A stretch of DNA of 64,000 nt from Deltaproteobacteria bacterium (GTDB lineage: Bacteria > Myxococcota_A > UBA9160 > UBA6930): positions 1 to 64,000 of the forward strand of contig VGRF01000018.1 of the NCBI GenBank assembly GCA_016875395.1, given 5' to 3'. Both the position numbers and the translations under genes were made by a program. The notes beneath the pieces were generated by a model. That model had not been told where the DNA came from. It saw nothing but the letters and a program-made list of their open reading frames with translations, and ran no database searches. Positions 49,342 to 57,780 of this stretch are shown here, piece by piece (the first letter of the stretch is position 1; each line of letters begins with the position of its first letter).

Positions 49342-51378
49342 ATGCGCAATCGCTGGATCGCAGCAGCACTGGGACTCGTGTTCGCACTCGTCAGTGCGAG
49401 CGCGGTCGCAGCGCCTGAAGACTTCCCGAAGCCGGCGAAGCTGGTGCCGCGCGTCGAGTTCTGGAAGCGCGTGTACACCGAGGTGGGCACGGACGGCGGC
49501 TTCCTCCACGACCCTGACGACCTCACGCTCGTGTACGAGCGCATCTCGCTGCCGAACGGGCAATGGGACAAGGCGGGCTACAAGCACGTCGAGGCGCGCA
49601 AGAAGCACGTCGCGCACGTGCTGAGCACGCTCGCGAACGGAAAGCGCGGCGGACTTTCCGAGGACGAGCAGCGCATCCTCGCGCTGTTCGAAACGCCGGT
49701 GTCGACGCGCAAGCTCAAGGATGCGGCCGCCAAGGTGCGCTTCCAGCTCGGCCAGTCGGACAAGTTCCGCGCCGGCCTCGCGCGCCAGGGCCGCTGGGAC
49801 GGACACATCCGCCAGGTTCTCGCGGAGCGCGGCCTCCCGACCGAGCTCGGCGCCCTGCCCCACGTCGAGTCCTCGTTCAATCCCGCGGCGCGCTCATCCG
49901 TCGGCGCGTCGGGCATCTGGCAGTTCATGCCCTCGACCGGCCGCCTCTACATGCGCGTCGACTCCGCGGTCGACGAGCGCAACGACCCGTTCATGGCGAC
50001 GGTCGCCGCCGCGCGCCTCCTCAAGTCCAACTACGAGGCGATCGGCTCCTGGCCGCTCGCGATCACGGGCTACAACCACGGCCTCGGCGGCACGTCGCGC
50101 GCGGCGCGGCAGCTCGGCACGAAGGACATCGCGGTCATCATCGACCGCTACCAGAGCCGCTCGTTCGGCTTCGCGTCGAAGAATTTCTACGCGTCGTTCG
50201 TGGCCGCGATGGAGATCGACCGCGAGCCGGAGAAGTACTTCGGCGCGGTGCGGCGCGATCCGCCCGAAGATCCCGAGCGCGTGATCCTCGACGCGTACTA
50301 CCGGCCGTCGACGCTCGCCCAGGCGTTCGGCGTGAGCATGGCTGCGCTGCGCGAAGTGAACCCCGCCGTGAGCGAGTCGGTGTGGTCCGGCCGCCGCCAC
50401 CTGCCGCGCGGCTACGAGCTGCGCGTGCCGCGCGATCCGATGCGCGCGTCGCCGAAGGTGGTGCTCGCGAGCATCGGCGGCGGAGAGCGCATCCACGCCC
50501 AGGTCGCGGACTCGAGCGGCACGCACAAAGTGCGGCGCGGCGAGACGCTCGCCGGCATTGCCAAGAAGTACGGCGTGTCGACGAAGGCGCTGCAGCGCGC
50601 GAACGGGCTGCGCAGCGCAAACCTGATCCGCGTCGGACAGCGCCTCAAGATCCCGGGCTACGCGCCGCCGCATCCGCAGGAAGCGGCGCCCCCGAGCGCG
50701 ACGACGGCGAGCGCCGCGGTGGAGCCGTCGCCCACGCAGGGTGTCTACCGCGTGAAGCGTGGCGACACGCTCGCCTCGATCGCGCGCCGCTTCGGCGTCT
50801 CCGCGCGCGATCTCGCCACCGTGAACCACATCCGCAACGCGAACGAGATTCACCCCGGCCAGGTCATCGAGCTGCCGGGCGGCTCCCTGACCGCTCGGCC
50901 CGGCGATCGCTCGCACGCGGGCGTCTACAGCGTGCGCCGCGGCGACACGCTCGACTCGATCGCAAAGAAGTTCGACGTGGACGTGAAGGCGCTGCTCGCC
51001 CTCAACGAGATCCGTAACAAGAACGTGATCCGCGTCGGGCAGACGATCTACGTGCCGGGACCGCCCGAGCCGCCGGCGACGGAAGCACCTGCGGAAGCGG
51101 TCGCTCCGGCGCCCGTCACGGAAGCCGCCGCAGCCGCCCCCGAGCTCGCGCCCACGTCCTACGTCGTGCGCCGCGGCGACACGCTCGAGAAAATCGCGTC
51201 GCGCACGGGCGTGGCGGCCAGTGAGCTGATCGCGCTCAACGGCATCCGCAACAGGAACCTGATCGCGGTGGGTCAGACGCTCGTGCTGAGCGCGCCTCCC
51301 GCACCCGCCGCGCAGCCCGAAGCGCCGGTCGCCGAGGAGCCCGCGGCGATTCCGCCGGCAACGCCGAGCGGGAGGTAG
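49342..51378 (+). CDS. MltD-like lytic transglycosylase with four LysM domains
   Basis: Cuts peptidoglycan glycan strands. 678 aa: signal peptide MRNRWIAAALGLVFALVSAS, then an SLT domain with catalytic Glu in LGALPHVESSFNPAARSSVG and ASGIWQFMPSTG (about 170-200), and SWPLAITGYNHGLGGTSRAA. Four LysM repeats follow, at about 395-437, 468-510, 530-570 and 610-650 (each starting V/Y-x-V-R/K-RGDTL or RGETL). GGGGGA before ATG 49342 is a good ribosome site. MltD is the closest described architecture. It is downstream of ffh but has its own promoter space (82 bp). Confidence 0.9.
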   Translation: MRNRWIAAALGLVFALVSASAVAAPEDFPKPAKLVPRVEFWKRVYTEVGTDGGFLHDPDDLTLVYERISLPNGQWDKAGYKHVEARKKHVAHVLSTLANGKRGGLSEDEQRILALFETPVSTRKLKDAAAKVRFQLGQSDKFRAGLARQGRWDGHIRQVLAERGLPTELGALPHVESSFNPAARSSVGASGIWQFMPSTGRLYMRVDSAVDERNDPFMATVAAARLLKSNYEAIGSWPLAITGYNHGLGGTSRAARQLGTKDIAVIIDRYQSRSFGFASKNFYASFVAAMEIDREPEKYFGAVRRDPPEDPERVILDAYYRPSTLAQAFGVSMAALREVNPAVSESVWSGRRHLPRGYELRVPRDPMRASPKVVLASIGGGERIHAQVADSSGTHKVRRGETLAGIAKKYGVSTKALQRANGLRSANLIRVGQRLKIPGYAPPHPQEAAPPSATTASAAVEPSPTQGVYRVKRGDTLASIARRFGVSARDLATVNHIRNANEIHPGQVIELPGGSLTARPGDRSHAGVYSVRRGDTLDSIAKKFDVDVKALLALNEIRNKNVIRVGQTIYVPGPPEPPATEAPAEAVAPAPVTEAAAAAPELAPTSYVVRRGDTLEKIASRTGVAASELIALNGIRNRNLIAVGQTLVLSAPPAPAAQPEAPVAEEPAAIPPATPSGR

Positions 51379-51418
51379 CCGCGGCGGCGCGGCTCCGTGC
51401 CGGGCCCCACGCGCTCGC

Positions 51419-52099
51419 TCAATCCGCTTGAACGATCGTCTCGTCGGGGAGCCGAATTGCGGTCAGCAAGCCGCCGTAGATCGCGCCGGTGTCGATCCCG
51501 ATCGAGAACGGCTCGTTCCAGCGCACGCTGAAGTCCGCGCGCGGCGTGTGGCCGTAGACGACCGTCACTCCGAGGTTGTGCGGCAGGTCCGCGGTCGTGC
51601 GGTTCCACAACAAGTCCTCGGGGCGCGAGACGCGGAGCGCGTAGGCGGGGTCGGCGGACTGGAGGCCGCGCTCGCCGAGGCCGGCATGCACGAACAAGTA
51701 GTCGCCCTCCGCGTGCGAGAGCACGAGCTGCTCGTAAAACGCCTCGTGCGCGGGCGGCAGCTCGAACGTCTCGGGATCGGAGTCGCAGCGGCCGAAGTAG
51801 CCGTAGCTCGCGAGCGTGCGGTCGCCGCCGTTCATCAGGAACGCGTCGCCGCCGAAGTACGCCGCGCCGCGCCAGCCGAGGAAGTCGAGGAACATCGACT
51901 CGTGGTTGCCCATCAGGAACTTGCACTCGAAATGGCGCGAAAGCTCGATCAGCCGCGCCACCACGGCCGCGGACTCGTGGCCGCGGTCGATGTAGTCGCC
52001 GAGGAAGACGAGGCGGTCCCCGCTCGCGAGGGCGAGCTTCGCGAGCAGCGCATCGAGCTTGCGCAGATCGCCGTGGATGTCTCCGACCGCGTAGAGCAT
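51419..52099 (-). CDS. Serine/threonine-type metallophosphatase (PPP family)
   Basis: 226 aa calcineurin-like phosphoesterase. The metal motifs are in order: YAVGDIHGDLRKLDALLAKL (GDxHG, about 3-22), VFLGDYIDRGHESA (GDxxDRG), KFLMGNHESMFLDFLGW (GNHE), YLFVHAGLGERG and VYGHTPRADF. It resembles bacterial PPP/ApaH-type phosphatases; target proteins or nucleotides cannot be assigned. ATG 52099; the upstream rlmN gene ends 14 bp away, so it is the last gene of the vapBC-trmB-rlmN run on this strand. Confidence 0.9.
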   Translation of the reverse strand: MLYAVGDIHGDLRKLDALLAKLALASGDRLVFLGDYIDRGHESAAVVARLIELSRHFECKFLMGNHESMFLDFLGWRGAAYFGGDAFLMNGGDRTLASYGYFGRCDSDPETFELPPAHEAFYEQLVLSHAEGDYLFVHAGLGERGLQSADPAYALRVSRPEDLLWNRTTADLPHNLGVTVVYGHTPRADFSVRWNEPFSIGIDTGAIYGGLLTAIRLPDETIVQAD

Positions 52100-52113
52100 T
52101 CGCGCCTCTTCGG

Positions 52114-53181
52114 TCAGCCGGCGGTGGCGCCTGACGGGGCGCTGGCCGGGCGCCTCGCGGCGAGCTGACCGCAGGCGGCGTCGATGTCGGCGCCGCGACT
52201 GCGCCGGAGCGTCACCGTGATGCCCGCACGCGACAGCACGCCCATGAAGCGATCCGCGACGTCGTCGTCGGGCGCGCGGTAGGGCGAGCCTGCGTGCGGA
52301 TTCACCGGGATGAGGTTCACCTTCGCCGGCACGTCCCGTAACAGCTCCACGAGCCGCCGCGCATCGTCGAGCGAGTCGTTCACGCCCGCGAGCAGCGTGT
52401 ACTCGAAGAAGATCGGGTGGCGGCGCGAGAGCCTCGGAATGCTGCGCAGCGCGCCGAACAGCTCCGCGAGCGGAAAGCGCTTGTTGATGGGCACGAGCTC
52501 GTCGCGCTGCGCATCGGTCGGCGCGTGCAGCGAGACGGCGAGGTTCACCGGCACTTGCTCCAGCAAGTCGGCGATGCGCGGCACCACGCCCGCGGTCGAC
52601 ACCGTCACGCGCCGCGGCGCCATCGCGAAGCCTTTCGGGTGAATCAGCGTCTTCACCGCCTCCACCACGTTCTTGAGATTGAGCAGCGGCTCGCCCATGC
52701 CCATGAACACGATGTTCGTGATGCGGCGCCCTTCGGGCAGCAGCGCGCCCATGCGCACGACCTGCTCGACGATTTCCGCCACACCGAGATTGCGATCGAG
52801 CCCGAGCGTGCCGGTGGCGCAAAAGGAGCACGCGAGGGGGCAGCCGACCTGCGTCGACACGCACAGCGTGGTGCGCTCCTCCTCGGGGATCAGCACCGCC
52901 TCGAGCACGGCGCCATCGCGCGCGACGAGCGCGGCCTTGATCGTGCCGTCCACCGAGAACTGCGGATCGCGCACCTCGAGCGCGCGCGTTTCATAGTCAC
53001 TCGCAAGCCGCTCGCGCAGCTCGGCGGGCAAATCCGTCATCAGCGCCGGATCGTCGACGCCGCGCGCATACAGCCACTGCACGACTTGATCCGCGCGATA
53101 CGGCGAGATGCCCTCGCTCTTGAAGCGCGCGCGCAGCGCGTCGGGCGAGAAGTCGCGCAGCTGCGGGCGCGCCGGCTTCAC
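52114..53181 (-). CDS. rlmN: Dual-specificity RNA methyltransferase RlmN
   Basis: Radical-SAM enzyme that methylates A2503 of 23S rRNA and A37 of some tRNAs. 355 aa. RADQVVQWLYARGVDDPALM opens the family domain; the iron-sulfur motif is GCPLACSFCATGTLGLDRNL (CxxxCxxC); later RITNIVFMGMGEPLLNLKNV, VTVSTAGVVPRIADLLEQ, AVSLHAPTDAQRDELVPINK and the catalytic-Cys end SRGADIDAACGQLA. GTG 53181 overlaps the trmB stop (GTGA), so trmB and rlmN are coupled. Confidence 0.95.
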   Translation of the reverse strand: MKPARPQLRDFSPDALRARFKSEGISPYRADQVVQWLYARGVDDPALMTDLPAELRERLASDYETRALEVRDPQFSVDGTIKAALVARDGAVLEAVLIPEEERTTLCVSTQVGCPLACSFCATGTLGLDRNLGVAEIVEQVVRMGALLPEGRRITNIVFMGMGEPLLNLKNVVEAVKTLIHPKGFAMAPRRVTVSTAGVVPRIADLLEQVPVNLAVSLHAPTDAQRDELVPINKRFPLAELFGALRSIPRLSRRHPIFFEYTLLAGVNDSLDDARRLVELLRDVPAKVNLIPVNPHAGSPYRAPDDDVADRFMGVLSRAGITVTLRRSRGADIDAACGQLAARRPASAPSGATAG

Positions 53182-53822
53182 GACGCGCGCCTTCGGTACG
53201 TGAAGAAGTGCAGCGGTCGCCCTTCCTCGCGCCACATCGCCTCGTACGCCGTCACGGGCCGCCCCGCGATCTCCGGCAGCCAGCGCGCGGGGAGCGCGTT
53301 CTCGAGCAGCGCCTCGGCTCCTAACACCTCGTCGATGTGCTGCGCGTACGGCACGTCGTCCGTCGCGACGTGCAGGATCCCGCCCGGCACGAGCCGCTTC
53401 GCGAGCTGCCGCACGAGGGGCGTCTGGATCAGCCGGCGCCGGTGATGCCGCGCCTTCGGCCACGGATCGGAGAAGTTGATCCAGAACGTCGCGACGCTCG
53501 CGTCGCCCACGACTTCCTGCAGCACGTCCTCGCCGCGCGCACACACGAGGCGAATGTTCGGATCGCCCGCCTTCGCGATCCGCCGCGCCATCTTCAGCAC
53601 GCGCTTCCACGACAGCTCGATGCCGACGTGCGGCGTCGCGAGATCGTTCGCAGCGAGCTGCCGCAGGAACTCGCCGCGCCCGAACCCGATCTCGACCACG
53701 AGCGGCGCCAACGGCTCGCGAAGCTCGGGCGCAAACAAAGCGCCCCACCCCTTCGCGCGCACGTCGTCGATCGTGACGCGCCGGTCGGGGCCGGGGATGT
53801 CGTGCTTGAGCGTGCGAGACAT
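53178..53822 (-). CDS. trmB: tRNA (guanine-N7-)-methyltransferase
   Basis: Forms m7G46 in tRNA. 214 aa. LVVEIGFGRGEFLRQLAAND (SAM motif I, about 42-61), HVGIELSWKRVLKMARRIAK, the signature FWINFSDPWPKARHHRRRLI (about 113-132) and HVATDDVPYAQHIDEVLG are typical. ATG 53822 lies 2 bp after the vapC stop on the same strand, and the stop overlaps rlmN, so a tRNA/rRNA methylation pair is in the same transcript as a toxin-antitoxin pair. Confidence 0.94.
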   Translation of the reverse strand: MSRTLKHDIPGPDRRVTIDDVRAKGWGALFAPELREPLAPLVVEIGFGRGEFLRQLAANDLATPHVGIELSWKRVLKMARRIAKAGDPNIRLVCARGEDVLQEVVGDASVATFWINFSDPWPKARHHRRRLIQTPLVRQLAKRLVPGGILHVATDDVPYAQHIDEVLGAEALLENALPARWLPEIAGRPVTAYEAMWREEGRPLHFFTYRRRAS

Positions 53823-53824
53823 CG

Positions 53825-54235
53825 CTAGGCGCCCTCGGCGACGACCGCTCGCAGCGATCGGGCGACGCCCGGGAACTCTCGCAGGATTCGGCTGTCCGTC
53901 GTGATCAAGCTGAAGCCCAGCTCGCGGGCGAGAACGACGAACTCGCAGTCGTATGCGGAGCACGTCGAGGAAGAAATCGCCTCGAGCACCTCGGCCGAGC
54001 CGACGACGTACTCGCGGCCTCGCACGACGCCCGCCGCCCGCTCCGCGATCCGCGTCGCGGTCGGCAGATCGACGCTGCTGCGGCGCAGAAAGCCGGCGAG
54101 CACGCTCCGGAACTCCGAGCGCCAGAGCAGCGGCACGCACCAATCCGGGTCGATCTCGTACAGCTGCTCCGCGGCGCGCGTGAAGGGCCCCGGCAGCAGC
54201 AGGTACGCGAGAACGTTCGTGTCGACGACGATCAC
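53825..54235 (-). CDS. PIN-domain toxin (VapC-like)
   Basis: 136 aa. PIN fold with the acidic residues of VDTNVLAYLLLPGPF (D5 region), LWRSEFRSVLAGFL (E), YDCEFVVLARELG and SLITTDSRIL (D). Family members are Mg-dependent RNases that cleave tRNA or rRNA. GTG 54235 overlaps the antitoxin stop (GTGA). It resembles the second gene of VapBC or FitAB pairs. The trmB gene follows 2 bp downstream, so toxin and tRNA-modification genes share a transcript. Confidence 0.88.
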   Translation of the reverse strand: MIVVDTNVLAYLLLPGPFTRAAEQLYEIDPDWCVPLLWRSEFRSVLAGFLRRSSVDLPTATRIAERAAGVVRGREYVVGSAEVLEAISSSTCSAYDCEFVVLARELGFSLITTDSRILREFPGVARSLRAVVAEGA

Positions 54236-54471
54236 GGCCGTCCGCGTCCCTTCAGCTTCGCGAGCTGCCGTTCGCTCAGCTTCCCATTCACGCGTGCACG
54301 CAGCTCGCGAATCTCAGCCAGCATCATCTCCGGATCCACCTGCCTCACACCAGTTGCCTCGCGTAGGCACTCGATGGCTTCGCGGTTGAGGCTCATCCGA
54401 TGGCGACGTGCACGGGCCTTGAGCCTTCGATGCACGTCGGGCGGCACGTTCTTCAGGGTCAGGCTGGGCAT
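54232..54471 (-). CDS. FitA/VapB-type ribbon-helix-helix antitoxin
   Basis: 79 aa. N-terminal ribbon-helix-helix: MPSLTLKNVPPDVHRRLKAR then ARRHRMSLNREAIECLREAT (about 1-40), typical of FitA/VapB antitoxins (TLKNVP.....L..RA). The C-terminal half (AEIRELRARVNGKLSERQL) would wrap the PIN toxin. GTGA overlap with the toxin gene. It probably binds its own promoter; no palindrome was resolved upstream. ATG 54471. Confidence 0.88.
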   Translation of the reverse strand: MPSLTLKNVPPDVHRRLKARARRHRMSLNREAIECLREATGVRQVDPEMMLAEIRELRARVNGKLSERQLAKLKGRGRP

Positions 54472-54540
54472 GGACGCTCCCGGTTGCAAAACGGAACCGT
54501 AGCGGTGCCGCTCCGAGCGCGTTACGGCATCGACTTCAGC

Positions 54541-54570
54541 CTGCGGCGAGGCGAGCGAAGTCAAGGAGCG
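54541..54570. repeat. Short AGCGA repeat relative upstream of the antitoxin gene
   Basis: CTGCGGCGAGGCGAGCGAAG TCAAGGAGCG, a partial relative of the repeat at 39249 and 47601. It lies in the 188-bp gap before the VWA gene, with a TTGTTA variant at 54634. No gene in the gap. Confidence 0.5.
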
Positions 54571-54659
54571 CGCCGCTCGCCGCTGGGTGGCGCGCGATCG
54601 TCGCGAAGGAAGGAGCGGACCGCCTCGAAGCTCCTAACAACACGCCGCGTGCGAGCGAA

Positions 54660-56291
54660 TCAACCGCGGCTTCGAGAGCGCTTGTGGTTGAGGTAGTCCA
54701 CCGTGAGAAACGAGCCGAGCGCCGTCGGCGACGTGAAGAACGCGCGCCCGCGATTGATCTCGGTCATGCGCTCGACGAACCCCACGAGCTCCGGCGAATC
54801 GTCGAGCATGAACGTGTTGATCGTGACGCCGCGCCCCGTCACGCGGCGCACCGTCTTCAGCGTCTCCGCCACCGCGTGCGGCGAGACGCCGCCGAAACCC
54901 ATGGGCCACTCCACGTGCAGCTCCTTGCCGCGGAAGTAGGCCGTGGGCTGGCCGTCCGTGATCACGAGGATCTGCGGGCTCGGACTCGGGTTCTCGAGGA
55001 TCAGCTGCTCGGCGCGCATCAGACCTTCTTGCAGGTTCGTGAACGGGTCGCCCATGTCCCACGTCGCGTACGGCAGCTTCTGGATCGGGAGATCCTTCGC
55101 GCGCGTCGAGAAGCCCACCACGAAGAACTTGTCGCGCGGGTAGCGCGTGCGAATCAGGTGATCGAGCGCCATCGCGACCCGCTTCGCGGCGGGGAAACGG
55201 CCCGCCCACGACATCGACCAGCTCATGTCCAGTAACAACACCGTGGTCGTCTGCGTCGAGTAGTCGCACTCGTTCACTTCGAGGTCGTCGAGCGTGAGCG
55301 GAATCGCTCCGCCGCTCAGCGGGCGCGACTCCATCGCCGCGCGCTTCACGCCGTTCAGCAGCGTGCGCACCACGTGCAGGTTCAGCGCGTCGCCGAACTC
55401 CCAGCCGCGCGTCTCGTCGGGGCGGATCGTCGCGACGCCGTGCGCCACGGTGTCGTGGCTGCCGGGGCGCCCCTTGCGCAGCTGGCTGTAGACCGCGGCG
55501 AGCGCCTGCGCGCCGATCCGGCGAATCGCGCGCGGCGTCAGCTCCGCGCCGTCCTTGCCGTCGCGCAGGAAACCCGCGTCGCGCAGTTTCTGATCGAGGT
55601 CGCGCAGGATGATCAGGCTGCGCGCGCCCTCTTCCGAGAGCAGCTCGCGCAGCTGCTCGGGCGTGAGGCGCTCGAAGTTGCCGCTGCGCAGTTCCTGCGC
55701 GAGCTGCTGCAGGGCTTGCAGGCGCTCGCGGATCTCCTGCGCCTTCTCGTAGTCCGCGCCCTCCTTGCCGCGGAAGCGCTGCGCGTTGTCGCGCATGAAG
55801 TCCTCGAGCTCGCGCAGGCGATCCGCCTCTTCGAGCAGCGCGCGGAACTCCTCGCCCGCTTCTTCGTCGAGAAACTCGTGGTCGCGAAACGCCTCGATCT
55901 TGTCGGCGAGCGAGGTGCGCTCGCGGTGGCGCTTCTCGAGGAACTCGTTCAGCGCGCGCGACTCCTGCCCGTGCTGCGCTCGCTGGGCGCTCTCTTCGCG
56001 ATTCAAGATGTCGTCGAGCTTCTGCGCGATCTCGTCCGTCGCGTGATCGAGGTTGTATTGCTGCAGCAGCTTCTGCGCCTCGCGCCGCAGCTCCTGGATG
56101 AGCTCCTCGGTGCCCATCACGCGGAAGTCCATGCCCGCCATCTCGAACCCGCCGCGGCGCATCATCTCGAGCGCCTCCTCCGGCGAGAGGCCCTCCATCA
56201 TCAGGTCGGAGAGCGCGTCGAGCGCGCGGCGCACGTCGAGCGAGAACTCGCTCTGCGTGCCGTCCCAAGCGCTGTAGCGCCAGGCTTTCAC
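54660..56291 (-). CDS. VWA-domain protein, partner of the MoxR-type ATPase
   Basis: 543 aa. A long charged helical N-terminal region (about 1-330; EEADRLRELEDFMRDNAQRF and similar) precedes a C-terminal VWA domain with the MIDAS motif VLLLDMSWSMSWAGRFPAAK (about 348-367), PQILVITDGQPTA and a Thr/Asp coordination site near TINTFMLDDSPEL. GTG 56291 overlaps the MoxR stop (GTGA). This ChlD-like partner plus the MoxR ATPase is a separate module from 37185-39238, and lacks the HExxH domain seen there. Confidence 0.87.
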   Translation of the reverse strand: MKAWRYSAWDGTQSEFSLDVRRALDALSDLMMEGLSPEEALEMMRRGGFEMAGMDFRVMGTEELIQELRREAQKLLQQYNLDHATDEIAQKLDDILNREESAQRAQHGQESRALNEFLEKRHRERTSLADKIEAFRDHEFLDEEAGEEFRALLEEADRLRELEDFMRDNAQRFRGKEGADYEKAQEIRERLQALQQLAQELRSGNFERLTPEQLRELLSEEGARSLIILRDLDQKLRDAGFLRDGKDGAELTPRAIRRIGAQALAAVYSQLRKGRPGSHDTVAHGVATIRPDETRGWEFGDALNLHVVRTLLNGVKRAAMESRPLSGGAIPLTLDDLEVNECDYSTQTTTVLLLDMSWSMSWAGRFPAAKRVAMALDHLIRTRYPRDKFFVVGFSTRAKDLPIQKLPYATWDMGDPFTNLQEGLMRAEQLILENPSPSPQILVITDGQPTAYFRGKELHVEWPMGFGGVSPHAVAETLKTVRRVTGRGVTINTFMLDDSPELVGFVERMTEINRGRAFFTSPTALGSFLTVDYLNHKRSRSRG

Positions 56292-57727
56292 TTCTTGCTT
56301 CCGCCGGTGCCGGCGCCGCCGTAGCGGGCGCCACCCTCCGTCTCCGACTTGTTGAGGCGGTTCGCGAGGTGCAGCCCTTCGAGAATGAACTCGATCGCGC
56401 TCGCGAGATGCTCCGGCTTGTCGCCTCCGGCGAGCAGCGCCGCCGCCTCGCGCAGGCCCTTGATCTCTTCGAGGCCGTCGAGGTAGCCGCCCGCCGGCAT
56501 GTCGGCAGCGACCTCGACCTTCCAGCCTTGGTTGAACGACTCGACCACCGAGGCCACGCCTTCACCGGGCACGAGCGCGTCGAACACCAGGCGCACGGCG
56601 CGCTGCGCGATGCCGCGCACGATCTCCGTCTCGCTGCGTTCCTCGCCGGCGTACTCGAGCTCGAGCTTGCCCGCGGTCGATTGCACGATCGACTCGAGAT
56701 CCGTGATGCGCGGCACCGCGAGCTGCTCGCCGAGCTTCAGCGCGCGCCGCAGCGCGTTCGCCACGAGCGTCTCGTAGTTCGCGATCGACATGCGAACCGA
56801 GACGCCACTCGCTTGGTTCACGTCTGGGCTCGAGCGCGCCTGCAGCGTCATCTCGCCCACGATCGCTTCGATGAACGCGGGCACGTGCACCTTCACTCCC
56901 GGCGCTTGCGGCAGCTTCGCCTCCTGGCGCACGACCGCGAGCTCGAGCTCGCGCGTCGGCGGGTAGTGCGTGCGCACCTGCGCGGCGTAGCGGTCCTTCA
57001 GCGGGGTGATGATGCGGCCGCGGCTCGTGTAGTCCTCGGGGTTCGCGCTCGCGACCACGAGCACGTCGAGCGGCAGGCGCACCGCGTAGCCCTTCACCTG
57101 CACGTCGCGCTCTTGCATCACGTTGAACAGGCCCACCTGCACCTTCTCCGTGAGATCGGGCAGCTCGTTGATGCAGAAGATTCCGCGGTTCGTGCGCGGC
57201 AGGAGCCCGAAGTGGATCGTGAGCTCGTCCCCTAATGATCGGCCTTGGGCGACCTTGATCGGATCGACGTCGCCGATCAGGTCCGCGATCGAGACGTCCG
57301 GCGTCGCGAGCTTCTCCGCGTAGCGCGCGTCGCGCGCGACCCACGCGATCGGCGTCGCGTCGCCCTTCTCCGCGACCAGCTGGCGCGCGTACGCGGACAC
57401 GGGCGCGAAGGGGTCGTCGTTGATCTCGCTGCCGGCGACGACGGGCAGCCACTCGTCGAGCAGGTTCACGAAGGCGCGGATCATGCGGCTCTTCGCCTGC
57501 CCGCGTTCACCGAGAAAGATCAGATCGTGGCCGCACAAGAGCGCGTTCTCGACCGCGGGGACGACGCTGTCCTCGTAGCCGAGGATGCCGGGGAAGAGCT
57601 CCTCGCCCTTGCGCAGCTTTCCTAACAAGTTCGCGCGGATCTCTTCGCGCAGCGTGCGCGGGGCGTAGCCCGCCTTCTTCAGCTCTCCGAGCGTGCGGGG
57701 GGAAGGCGCGGCGGGCGATGCGGGCAT
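56288..57727 (-). CDS. MoxR/ChlI-type AAA+ ATPase
   Basis: 479 aa. A N-terminal helical part, then the AAA core with Walker A FLGERGQAKSRMIRAF (G73-S80; GxxGxxKS with Ala before Lys), the Walker B region RGIFCINELPDLTEKVQVGL (Asn-Glu), ASANPEDYTSRGRIITPLKD with the sensor Asn and arginine finger, and a helical lid after residue 330 (MSIANYETLVANALRRALKL). It matches the magnesium-chelatase I-like AAA family. Coupled to the VWA gene. ATG 57727. Its protein client is not apparent; both neighbours are unrelated proteases or kinases. Confidence 0.87.
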   Translation of the reverse strand: MPASPAAPSPRTLGELKKAGYAPRTLREEIRANLLGKLRKGEELFPGILGYEDSVVPAVENALLCGHDLIFLGERGQAKSRMIRAFVNLLDEWLPVVAGSEINDDPFAPVSAYARQLVAEKGDATPIAWVARDARYAEKLATPDVSIADLIGDVDPIKVAQGRSLGDELTIHFGLLPRTNRGIFCINELPDLTEKVQVGLFNVMQERDVQVKGYAVRLPLDVLVVASANPEDYTSRGRIITPLKDRYAAQVRTHYPPTRELELAVVRQEAKLPQAPGVKVHVPAFIEAIVGEMTLQARSSPDVNQASGVSVRMSIANYETLVANALRRALKLGEQLAVPRITDLESIVQSTAGKLELEYAGEERSETEIVRGIAQRAVRLVFDALVPGEGVASVVESFNQGWKVEVAADMPAGGYLDGLEEIKGLREAAALLAGGDKPEHLASAIEFILEGLHLANRLNKSETEGGARYGGAGTGGSKK

Positions 57728-57780
57728 GCGGGCTCCTCGGCGCTCGCGCCGAGGGATACCACGCGCGTCCGGGATCGCGC

